This document shows positions 17,101 through 24,047 of a stretch of 64,000 bases of DNA, one piece after another. The position numbers and the translations under genes were made by a program. Source of the DNA: Shimia sediminis (GTDB lineage Bacteria > Pseudomonadota > Alphaproteobacteria > Rhodobacterales > Rhodobacteraceae); the NCBI RefSeq assembly GCF_003990645.1, contig NZ_RYZK01000003.1:186001-250000 (forward strand), in the 5' to 3' direction. The stretch's first letter is position 1; each line of letters begins with the position of its first letter. The notes beneath the pieces were generated by a model. That model made no database searches, was not told the DNA's origin, and saw only the letters and a program-made list of their open reading frames with translations.

Positions 17101-18267
17101 ATGCTGACCATTTTAGCGATTTTGGGAACCTTAACCGTTGGCATGGGCCTCATGGCACTGGTCGACGATCAGGATGACGAGGATCCGGCCTCGGAAAAGG
17201 ATGAGACCCCCGAAGAGGATGAGACGATTGTCCTGGGAGCCGGGGATCAGGCCGATGGCAGTGAGGACAGTGAGACCTTTGTCGTCACAGACCAGTGGCT
17301 GGAGAATCCGGCGGATGAGGATATCCGGGACGTCGAGTATGGACAGTCGCAGATCAAGGATTTCGATCCCGAGGAAGATCAGCTTGTTATTGAAGACCGC
17401 ACCTCAGCGACGGAAGAGCCCGTGTATCGGCTGTATCGCAATCCCGAGGGCTCCGGGTTCCGGTTGGCGCAGGAAGACGCGCCGCTGCAGAGCTTTGTCG
17501 ATCTGCCCAATCTGGAGCTGATGGATGGCGAGACGCTGAGCTATACCTACAGGGTGGGTGAAGAAGAGCATACTGTCACCCTGTCGCCCGAGGATTATCC
17601 CGAGGGTCTTTCTTTCTATGAGTGGGACGAGGCACAGGCAGCGCACCATGTGCTGTTTGGCGGCAATGGCGGTGACGAACTTCAGACTGGCTCGGGCAGT
17701 TATTGGACCTTCCGGGATGATCCCGACGCCTTTAACCATGATCCGGGGTATCTGTCGCTGTTTACGGATGAGCCGGTTTTGGTGGATGGTGGTGACGGCG
17801 ACGATCACATCTGGGTTGGTCTAAACGCGACGGTGGTCGGTGGCGAGGGGGATGACACGTTCAACATGGTGGCCGACCCGCACGGCGGGCGCGAGGGGGA
17901 TCCCGCGGAGTTCGTGGATTTCACTGCTGGCGAGGATTCGCTGCATGTCCACTATGCTCTTGGGCCCGAGGCTGATCTGGAGCGCGCGCTGGAGACAACA
18001 CAGCTGAGCTATGATGTGACCACTGACCGGACTACGTTGACGGTGTTCGGTGATGAGGTGGCGTGCTTTGAAGGGGATCGCACGGGCCTGAGCGTCGGCT
18101 TCGCGGCCTTTGAAGAAATTGACAGTGGTGCTGACAGTTTTGACGCCGAAGGCAACCCCATCAGCCGGGATGCGTTGGAGGGCATGGATATTGTCATCAT
18201 GGATGGCCACGCCGCGATCGTTTATGACGAGTACCAGGTGCCGCCGCCGTCCTGGCTGAGTGCTTAG
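17101..18267 (+). CDS. RTX-like calcium-binding protein, second copy type
   Basis: A 388-aa acidic protein. The N-terminus [20 protein letters not shown] is a hydrophobic anchor very like that of the RTX protein at 15073-16071, followed by an Asp/Glu-rich linker. Only a few RTX-type nonapeptides remain ([25 protein letters not shown]), set in otherwise non-repetitive sequence with two related blocks of the form [16 protein letters not shown] and [18 protein letters not shown] at 17089 would add four residues. Its stop overlaps truB by 4 bp on the opposite strand. Predicted to be exported or membrane-tethered; role unknown. Confidence 0.75.
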   Translation: MLTILAILGTLTVGMGLMALVDDQDDEDPASEKDETPEEDETIVLGAGDQADGSEDSETFVVTDQWLENPADEDIRDVEYGQSQIKDFDPEEDQLVIEDRTSATEEPVYRLYRNPEGSGFRLAQEDAPLQSFVDLPNLELMDGETLSYTYRVGEEEHTVTLSPEDYPEGLSFYEWDEAQAAHHVLFGGNGGDELQTGSGSYWTFRDDPDAFNHDPGYLSLFTDEPVLVDGGDGDDHIWVGLNATVVGGEGDDTFNMVADPHGGREGDPAEFVDFTAGEDSLHVHYALGPEADLERALETTQLSYDVTTDRTTLTVFGDEVACFEGDRTGLSVGFAAFEEIDSGADSFDAEGNPISRDALEGMDIVIMDGHAAIVYDEYQVPPPSWLSA

Positions 18268-19169
18268 AGTACAAACACCCGGTTGGGGTGCAGCTCGCCC
18301 GCTTTGAACACACCGATGGCGACGGGTTGCCCTTCGAATGAGGCCCAGGCTTCGTCGCCGTAGTCGACATCATGGGCGATGACCATGCCTGCGTTGCCAT
18401 TGCGCAGGCGGGTGACACCCTCGGGGGTGGCTTTGACCTCTGGGAGATCGGTAAGCGCCTCTTCCAAGGGGCGCAAGTATGTGTCGAGGTCGGGTGACTT
18501 GGCCATGTCGTCGATCTGTTCCAGCGTCAGCCCGTCTTCGGCGCGGAAGGGACCGGACCAGATGCGGCGCAGTTCGCGCACGTGGCCGTGGCACCCGAGT
18601 GCTTCACCAAGGTCGCGGGCGATGGAGCGCACGTAGCCGCCTTTGCCGCAGGTCATTTCCAGCGTCACGTGGTCAGCGTCGGGGCGGTCGATCATCACCA
18701 GTTCCTCGACCCAAAGTGGCCGCGCGGCGAGTTCCACGTCTTCGCCGTCGCGGGCGAGTTTATAGGCGCGCTGGCCGTCGATTTTCACGGCAGAGAACTT
18801 GGGTGGCACCTGTTGGATGTCACCGACAAAAGCGCCGAGCGCGGCTTTGATCGCGTCATCCGGCGGGCGGACATCGCTTTCTGCGATGACTTCGCCTTCG
18901 GCGTCATCGGTGTTGGTGGCCTGACCCAGACGCACGGTGAAGGTGTAGCATTTCAGATCGTCGGTAATGTAGGGCACGGTCTTGGTCGCTTCGCCCAATG
19001 CCACGGCGAGAACGCCGGTGGCGTCGGGGTCGAGGGTGCCGGCGTGGCCTGCTTTCTTGGCGTCGAGCGCCCAGCGGACCTTGTTCACCACCGAGGTCGA
19101 GGTGATCCCGGCGGGCTTGTCCACCACCAGCCAGCCCGAAATATCGCGGCCCTTGCGTCTGCGTCCCAT
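18264..19169 (-). CDS. truB: tRNA pseudouridine(55) synthase TruB
   Basis: A 301-aa protein with the TruB motifs [26 protein letters not shown] (catalytic Asp in TLDPDA) and KCYTF, followed by [21 protein letters not shown] and RSIARDLG. It makes pseudouridine 55 in the T-loop of tRNAs. The start is uncertain among ATG 19169, ATG 19181 and TTG 19187; 19169 ([12 protein letters not shown]) fits the family N-terminus best. It is the upstream member of the usual truB-rpsO-pnp order, here separated from rpsO by about 3.3 kb. Confidence 0.95.
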   Translation of the reverse strand: MGRRRKGRDISGWLVVDKPAGITSTSVVNKVRWALDAKKAGHAGTLDPDATGVLAVALGEATKTVPYITDDLKCYTFTVRLGQATNTDDAEGEVIAESDVRPPDDAIKAALGAFVGDIQQVPPKFSAVKIDGQRAYKLARDGEDVELAARPLWVEELVMIDRPDADHVTLEMTCGKGGYVRSIARDLGEALGCHGHVRELRRIWSGPFRAEDGLTLEQIDDMAKSPDLDTYLRPLEEALTDLPEVKATPEGVTRLRNGNAGMVIAHDVDYGDEAWASFEGQPVAIGVFKAGELHPNRVFVL

Positions 19170-19279
19170 GATGCGATCCATATGCAATGTGTGAGGGCGG
19201 CGGGGTAGCCCACGGGCGGGCGGCTGTCAATTTGGGAAATGGGGAATGGAAGGGTCCCCGGATCGCTTGCGATCCGGTC

Positions 19280-19403
19280 CGCGCCCGACCCCGCCCCTCA
19301 GAGCGGGCGCAAATTGATCCTGTGGTGTCATCGAGGCGCGACGTGTGTTTTTGCAAACAAGGTTGCGAAAGTTGAAAGGTGCCCACCCTCGGGGTCGGGC
19401 GCG
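19280..19403. repeat. 14-bp inverted repeat with 96-bp spacer
   Basis: CGCGCCCGACCCCG (19280-19293) is matched by its exact reverse complement at 19390-19403. The spacer contains the RNA-like GCGATCC and AAAGTTGAAAGG segments but no ORF I can support. The element fills most of the 249-bp gap between truB and the TlpA-like gene. It could fold into a long cruciform or mark the ends of a small inserted element. Confidence 0.55.
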
Positions 19404-19418
19404 AACCTTTGTTGCGCG

Positions 19419-20015
19419 TTACTTCGACCCTTCGATCACCTTGGTCAGAATCGCCTTGGCCGAGTTGCTGGACCAGTCTGCGTCACCGGTCAGGCGTGCG
19501 ATTTCCATGCCCTCGCGGTTTATGAGCATCGAGACAGGCAGGCCGAGAACAGCCATTTCGCGGGCGATCTCTTGCTTGGGGTCGCGGTGCAGGGGCAGGT
19601 TGTCGACGCCGATCTCGTCAAAGAACTTTTTCAAGGCGGGGACGGGGTTGCGTCCCGTGGCCAGAGTCACGACTTCGAAGTCTGGGCCACCCAGTTCGCG
19701 TTGCAACTCGGCGAGCATGGGCATTTCCTTGCGGCAGGGCGCACACCATGTGGCCCAGAAATTCAGGAGCACGACCTTGCCCTTGTAATCGGCGAGCGAT
19801 CCGGTGCCGCCATCGGCGGTGATAAAGGTCAGTTTGGAGGTTTCGCGCAATTCGGGGTGGAAGTTGAGTTTCTTCATGTCCCCTTGGCGCAATGCAGCCA
19901 CGGCGCTCATGTCGGGTGCGGCGCCGGTGGTGGCGGGGTTGCGGAGCGCAACAAAGGCGATAGCGGCAATTGCGATTGCCGCAACGCCAAGGTAAACCAG
20001 CGCGGACTTTGACAT
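19419..20015 (-). CDS. TlpA-like membrane-anchored thiol:disulfide oxidoreductase
   Basis: A 198-aa protein. Residues 5-25 form a membrane anchor ([18 protein letters not shown]), and the periplasmic thioredoxin domain has the active site [14 protein letters not shown] (CAPC) near residue 90 and a cis-proline block [13 protein letters not shown]. TlpA/ResA-type proteins reduce disulfides, often in cytochrome c or oxidase assembly. It is divergent from argH, with only 27 bp between the two starts, an arrangement seen in other Rhodobacterales, so promoters must overlap the coding ends. The partner protein is unknown. Confidence 0.88.
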   Translation of the reverse strand: MSKSALVYLGVAAIAIAAIAFVALRNPATTGAAPDMSAVAALRQGDMKKLNFHPELRETSKLTFITADGGTGSLADYKGKVVLLNFWATWCAPCRKEMPMLAELQRELGGPDFEVVTLATGRNPVPALKKFFDEIGVDNLPLHRDPKQEIAREMAVLGLPVSMLINREGMEIARLTGDADWSSNSAKAILTKVIEGSK

Positions 20016-20042
20016 TACTTCATTCCCTCCGAAGGGCAGATC

Positions 20043-21437
20043 ATGACCAAGAAGACCTCGAACCAGATGTGGGGCGGCCGTTTCGCCGCCGGACCGGACG
20101 CGATCATGGAGGCAATCAATGCCTCGATCGGGTTCGACCAGCGGATGGCGGCACAGGATATCGCCGGGTCAAGGGCCCATGCGGCGATGCTTGGCCAGAC
20201 GGGCATCCTGACAGATAGCGATACACAGGCGATCAGGGAAGGGCTGCTCACCGTCTTGTCAGAGATTGAGGGCGGAAGTTTTGAATTTTCCACCGCATTG
20301 GAAGACATTCACATGAATGTCGAGGCGCGGCTGAAGGATCTGATCGGGGAACCGGCAGGGCGTCTGCACACCGGACGCAGCCGGAACGACCAGGTGGCGA
20401 CCGACTTTAAACTCTGGGTGCGCGACCAGATGGACGCGGCGGTCGACGGGCTCCTCGCGCTCATCCGAGCGCTCCTCGCCCAGGCCGAGGCGGGTGCGGA
20501 TTGGGTCATGCCGGGTTTCACGCATCTGCAGACCGCCCAGCCGGTGACATGGGGCCATCACATGATGGCCTATGTCGAGATGTTCGGTCGTGACATGAGC
20601 CGGTTTCAGGATGCCCGCGCGCGGATGAATGAATCGCCCCTGGGAGCTGCGGCGCTGGCGGGGACATCGTTTCCGATTGACCGGCACATGACCGCAGAGG
20701 CGCTGGGGTTTGACCGCCCGGCGGCGAATTCGCTGGATGCGGTGTCTGATCGTGACTTTGCGCTGGAGTTCCTCGCGGCTGCGTCAATCTGCGCGATGCA
20801 CCTGTCGCGCTTTGCCGAAGAGCTGGTGATCTGGTCCTCGGCGCAGTTCCGTTTTGTCACTTTGTCGGATCGGTTCTCGACCGGGTCGTCGATCATGCCG
20901 CAGAAAAAGAACCCGGATGCCGCCGAGCTGATTCGAGCCAAGATTGGTCGGATATTTGGGGCGAACACCGCGCTGTTGATGGTGATGAAGGGGTTGCCAC
21001 TGGCCTATTCCAAGGACATGCAGGAAGACAAGGAACAGGTGTTTGATGCCGCCGACAACCTGATGCTGGCTCTGGCGGCGATGGAAGGCATGGTCAAGGA
21101 CATGTCGGCCAACCGCGATTCGCTGGAGGCCGCGGCAGGCAGTGGCTTCTCGACCGCGACCGATCTGGCAGACTGGCTGGTGCGGGCGCTGAACATGCCG
21201 TTCCGCGACGCGCACCATGTGACGGGTACGCTGGTGGCAATGGCGGAATCCCGCGGGTGTGATTTGCCGGACCTGACCCTTGCGGATATGCAGTCGGTGC
21301 ACGCAGAGATCACAGACGATGTGTTCGGCGTGTTGGGGGTTCACAATTCCGTGGCGTCCCGGACCTCTTACGGGGGCACGGCACCGGTTCAGGTGCGCGC
21401 GCAGGTGAAAGCATGGCAAGAGCGCATCAACGGATAG
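20043..21437 (+). CDS. argH: Argininosuccinate lyase
   Basis: A 464-aa enzyme of normal length that splits argininosuccinate to arginine and fumarate, the last step of arginine synthesis. Conserved blocks are [11 protein letters not shown] at the start, [20 protein letters not shown]-type [17 protein letters not shown], and the catalytic-loop signature [12 protein letters not shown] near residue 280. Its last 25 bp overlap the start of a small lipoprotein gene. Downstream on the same strand come three more small lipoproteins, DUF2834 and lysA. Confidence 0.97.
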   Translation: MTKKTSNQMWGGRFAAGPDAIMEAINASIGFDQRMAAQDIAGSRAHAAMLGQTGILTDSDTQAIREGLLTVLSEIEGGSFEFSTALEDIHMNVEARLKDLIGEPAGRLHTGRSRNDQVATDFKLWVRDQMDAAVDGLLALIRALLAQAEAGADWVMPGFTHLQTAQPVTWGHHMMAYVEMFGRDMSRFQDARARMNESPLGAAALAGTSFPIDRHMTAEALGFDRPAANSLDAVSDRDFALEFLAAASICAMHLSRFAEELVIWSSAQFRFVTLSDRFSTGSSIMPQKKNPDAAELIRAKIGRIFGANTALLMVMKGLPLAYSKDMQEDKEQVFDAADNLMLALAAMEGMVKDMSANRDSLEAAAGSGFSTATDLADWLVRALNMPFRDAHHVTGTLVAMAESRGCDLPDLTLADMQSVHAEITDDVFGVLGVHNSVASRTSYGGTAPVQVRAQVKAWQERING

Positions 21438-21601
21438 GCCTGCTGGTTGCAGCCCTTGTTTCACTGAGCCTTGTTGCGGCTTGTGACCCAGGTGGCAGTC
21501 CCTACCCCGAGTATGGCAGCCAGACGACCCAGACACAGAACGGCACCGGTGTGACCGTCAGCGGCTCGGCGCGCGTTGGTGCGGTGTATCGTTCGCGGTA
21601 G
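21413..21601 (+). CDS. Small lipoprotein overlapping argH
   Basis: A 62-aa protein whose ATG lies inside the argH 3' end in another frame. The signal sequence carries a lipobox LVAAC ending at Cys24, so the mature lipid-anchored part is only about 39 residues. The mature part is Gly-, Ser- and Thr-rich ([20 protein letters not shown]). A lipoprotein directly after argH is common in alphaproteobacteria; whether this one or the fourth (22008-22199) is the counterpart is not clear. No function is known. Confidence 0.75.
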   Translation: MARAHQRIGLLVAALVSLSLVAACDPGGSPYPEYGSQTTQTQNGTGVTVSGSARVGAVYRSR

Positions 21602-21661
21602 GGCAATTGACTTTGGGCGTTTTCACACCATCTGAAGTGGTGGAGCAATTGAGGTTTTGTC

Positions 21662-21799
21662 ATGAAGAAATTGATTGTTGTGATGGGTCTGCTCGGTGTT
21701 CTGGCCGCGTGCCAAACGACGGGCACAACCCAGGTTCGTGCAGGCTATGAGGCCGGGGGCATGTGCAATGGTGGTGCCCATTGCGGTGGCTACAGATAG
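21662..21799 (+). CDS. 45-aa lipoprotein, tandem copy 1
   Basis: ATG preceded by GAGG. The sequence starts MKKLIVVMGLLGVLAAC with the lipobox cysteine at residue 17, leaving a mature peptide of 29 residues. The conserved block GYEAGGMCNGGAHCG holds Cys35, His40 and Cys41. A second gene of identical length follows 13 bp later, with the same block at the same residue numbers. Predicted to be lipid-anchored in the inner or outer membrane; the Cys/His cluster might bind metal or form a disulfide (inference). Confidence 0.75.
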   Translation: MKKLIVVMGLLGVLAACQTTGTTQVRAGYEAGGMCNGGAHCGGYR

Positions 21800-21812
21800 A
21801 AAGGGCCGAATT

Positions 21813-21950
21813 GTGAGATTGGCATTGATGATGGTGGCATTGTCCGCGCTGGTTGCGTGCCAGACTACGGGCACGCCCACGGCTGTACGCCCCGGCTATG
21901 AAGCTGGTGGTATGTGCAACGGTGGCGCGCACTGTGGATATGGCCGTTAA
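21813..21950 (+). CDS. 45-aa lipoprotein, tandem copy 2
   Basis: GTG start with AAGGG upstream; a longer frame beginning inside copy 1 is less likely. The signal sequence ends in a lipobox LVAC (Cys16). QTTGT follows the lipidated cysteine as in copy 1, and the block GYEAGGMCNGGAHCG again occupies residues 28-42. Within that block ten of fifteen codons differ from copy 1 and every difference is synonymous. It lies in the argH-lysA interval as part of a four-gene lipoprotein array. Function unknown. Confidence 0.72.
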   Translation: MRLALMMVALSALVACQTTGTPTAVRPGYEAGGMCNGGAHCGYGR

Positions 21951-22007
21951 GGATGACGCCAGCCAAAAGCTGCGTTAGGGTGACCGTATCTATTGCGGAG
22001 ATTTGAG

Positions 22008-22199
22008 ATGCGTGTTCTTGCGGTCTTGTGTGTGGCGTTGTTCGTCGCAGGATGTGGGGTTGATGGCGAGCCTGAAGCCCCAACTATGAGCGGCACGGTC
22101 GGCGTGAGCTCGGACGGGGTTTTTGGCCGGGCGAGCGTGCATCGCGGACCGTTTTCAGTTTCGGTGGGGAACGGGCGCAGCTGTTATACCTGCTGGTAA
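22008..22199 (+). CDS. Small lipoprotein before lysA, possibly LptM-like
   Basis: A 63-aa protein starting at the ATG after GGAG. The signal peptide MRVLAVLCVALFVAGC gives a lipobox cysteine at residue 16, followed by GVDGEPEAP. Alphaproteobacterial lipoproteins located between argH and lysA often read CGVDG-P-P here, a pattern loosely like the CG-KGP-L of LptM/YifL, the LPS-translocon maturation lipoprotein. The C-terminus ends NGRSCYTCW with two further cysteines, which LptM lacks. The LptM link is an inference from location and the first residues after the cysteine. Confidence 0.68.
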   Translation: MRVLAVLCVALFVAGCGVDGEPEAPTMSGTVGVSSDGVFGRASVHRGPFSVSVGNGRSCYTCW

Positions 22200-22252
22200 T
22201 CGAGATTTCCTGAACGATTGACTGCGGGGCCGTTGGACCCGAGGAGTATGAT

Positions 22253-22579
22253 ATGTCTTTGTTGCGATTGATTTTTCTGGGGCTTGCGATCTGGGGGGCT
22301 GTGCACCCGATGTCCTATTTCGGGCCCTTTGTTCAGGAAAACGGCGCGAGCCTTGCGACGCTAGAGGCGATGGTGGCGGCCTGGAAGGCCAATGAGCTGG
22401 TGACCGGCCTGTATTGGGACCTGGTGATCGCGGCGATTGCCTTGACGGTCTGGATTGTCGCCGAGGTCTCGGTCCGGCGGAACTGGCTGGCGCTGATTGC
22501 CATCCCCGCGACGTTTCTGATCGGGGTGAGCTGTGGTTTGCCGCTTTATCTTTATCTGCGGTCGCGACCTATCACGTGA
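22253..22579 (+). CDS. DUF2834 domain-containing membrane protein
   Basis: A 108-aa protein with three predicted membrane helices: about residues 3-20 (LLRLIFLGLAIWGAVHP), 52-72 (TGLYWDLVIAAIALTVWIV) and 80-102 (LALIAIPATFLIGVSCGLPLYLYL). The spacing and the LYLRSR end fit DUF2834, a family of uncharacterised small inner-membrane proteins. GAGGAG precedes the ATG. It lies between the lipoprotein array and lysA on the same strand. Confidence 0.75.
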   Translation: MSLLRLIFLGLAIWGAVHPMSYFGPFVQENGASLATLEAMVAAWKANELVTGLYWDLVIAAIALTVWIVAEVSVRRNWLALIAIPATFLIGVSCGLPLYLYLRSRPIT

Positions 22580-22584
22580 ATTGA

Positions 22585-22667
22585 GCGCCTTGCGGCGCGC
22601 AGGATATCTCGTCGACGGGCCGTTGGCCCGCCTCCTCGGGATTGCCTCTGGTGGACGTATTTCCACC
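22585..22667. repeat. Three consecutive hairpins between DUF2834 and lysA
   Basis: Stems GCGCC/GGCGC (22585-22598), CGGGCC/GGCCCG (22616-22630) and GGTGGA/TCCACC (22650-22667) follow one another, with GCCTCCTCGGGATTGCC between the last two. The order is typical of Rhodobacterales intergenic repeats found behind genes. It likely ends the upstream transcript and separates it from lysA. Confidence 0.55.
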
Positions 22668-22747
22668 AAGATGGAACAGGGAGCCATTGATTGAAATCAG
22701 TGTGCTGGCTATGAGGGGCGCGGACTTGATGGCGGAAGGGCCCTGGC

Positions 22748-24013
22748 ATGGATCATTTTCTTTATCGTGACGGCGCGCTTTTTGCCGAAGATGTGCCGGT
22801 GGCCGAGATTGCGGCCGCGGTCGGCACGCCGTTTTATTGTTATTCCACGGCCACTCTGGAGCGGCATTTCCGCCTGTTTGATGAGGCGCTGGAAGGCATG
22901 GAGCATCTGGTGTGCTACGCCATGAAAGCGGCGTCGAACCAGGCGATTTTGAAGACATTGGCCGCATTGGGCGCGGGTATGGATGTGGTTTCGGGCGGCG
23001 AATATGCCCGTGCGATTGCGGCGGGCGTGCCCGGTGAACGGATCGTGTTTTCCGGTGTCGGCAAAACGCGGGAAGAAATCCACGCAGCACTGAGCGGCGG
23101 GATTCGCCAGTTCAACGTGGAATCCGAGCCGGAAATGGCGGTGATCAATGAGGTTGCACTGGAGCTGGGCGTTGTGGCGCCGATCACCGTGCGGGTGAAT
23201 CCGGATGTGGATGCCAAGACCCATGCCAAGATTGCCACGGGCAAGAGTGAGAACAAGTTCGGTATCCCGATCAGCCGTGCGCGCGAGGTTTATGCCCATG
23301 CCGCCAGTCTGCCGGGGCTGAAGGTCATCGGGATTGATGTGCATATCGGCAGCCAGCTGACGCAGCTGGAGCCCTTCAGGCTGGCCTATGAGAAGGTGGC
23401 GCAGTTGACGGAAGAGCTGCGCGCGGATGGACATGAGATTACCCGGCTCGATCTGGGGGGCGGATTGGGCATTCCCTATACCCGGTCGAATGACGCGCCA
23501 CCCCTGCCGACGGAATATGGCGCGTTGGTCAAGGAAACCCTGGGACATCTTGGCTGCGAGATCGAGATTGAGCCGGGGCGGCTGATTGCAGGCAATGCCG
23601 GGATCATGGTGTCGAAGGTGATCTATGTGAAAGAAGGCGAAGATCGCGAGTTCATGATAGTCGACGGCGCGATGAATGACCTGATCCGCCCCGCGATGTA
23701 CGAGGCGCATCATGACATCGTGCCGGTTGTCGAGGCCGAAGCTGGTATCGAAAAACGTCGTTATGACATTGTAGGTCCGGTGTGCGAGAGCGGCGATACC
23801 TTTGCCAAGGAACGTATGATGGAGCCGATCGCGGCAGGGGATCTGATCGCCTTTCGCAGTGCCGGAGCTTATGGTGCGGTGATGGCGAGCGAGTACAACT
23901 CGCGCCCCCTGATCCCAGAAGTGCTTGTGAATGGCGATCAATTTGCGGTTATCCGCCGACGCCCGACCTTGGACGAAATGATAAACCGAGATACCATTCC
24001 AGAGTGGCTCTGA
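22748..24013 (+). CDS. lysA: Diaminopimelate decarboxylase
   Basis: A 421-aa fold-type III PLP enzyme that converts meso-diaminopimelate to lysine. The PLP lysine lies in VCYAMKAASNQAIL near residue 61. The glycine-rich phosphate-binding block is LDLGGGLGIPY, and the C-terminal active-site motif GPVCESGDTFAKER supplies the conserved Cys. Length is normal. It follows the argH-lipoprotein group, an order common in Proteobacteria, and is followed 34 bp later by the TIGR02302 gene. Confidence 0.97.
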   Translation: MDHFLYRDGALFAEDVPVAEIAAAVGTPFYCYSTATLERHFRLFDEALEGMEHLVCYAMKAASNQAILKTLAALGAGMDVVSGGEYARAIAAGVPGERIVFSGVGKTREEIHAALSGGIRQFNVESEPEMAVINEVALELGVVAPITVRVNPDVDAKTHAKIATGKSENKFGIPISRAREVYAHAASLPGLKVIGIDVHIGSQLTQLEPFRLAYEKVAQLTEELRADGHEITRLDLGGGLGIPYTRSNDAPPLPTEYGALVKETLGHLGCEIEIEPGRLIAGNAGIMVSKVIYVKEGEDREFMIVDGAMNDLIRPAMYEAHHDIVPVVEAEAGIEKRRYDIVGPVCESGDTFAKERMMEPIAAGDLIAFRSAGAYGAVMASEYNSRPLIPEVLVNGDQFAVIRRRPTLDEMINRDTIPEWL

Positions 24014-24047
24014 GGCATTTTGCCAATCGGGCCGTTCGGATGGATGA

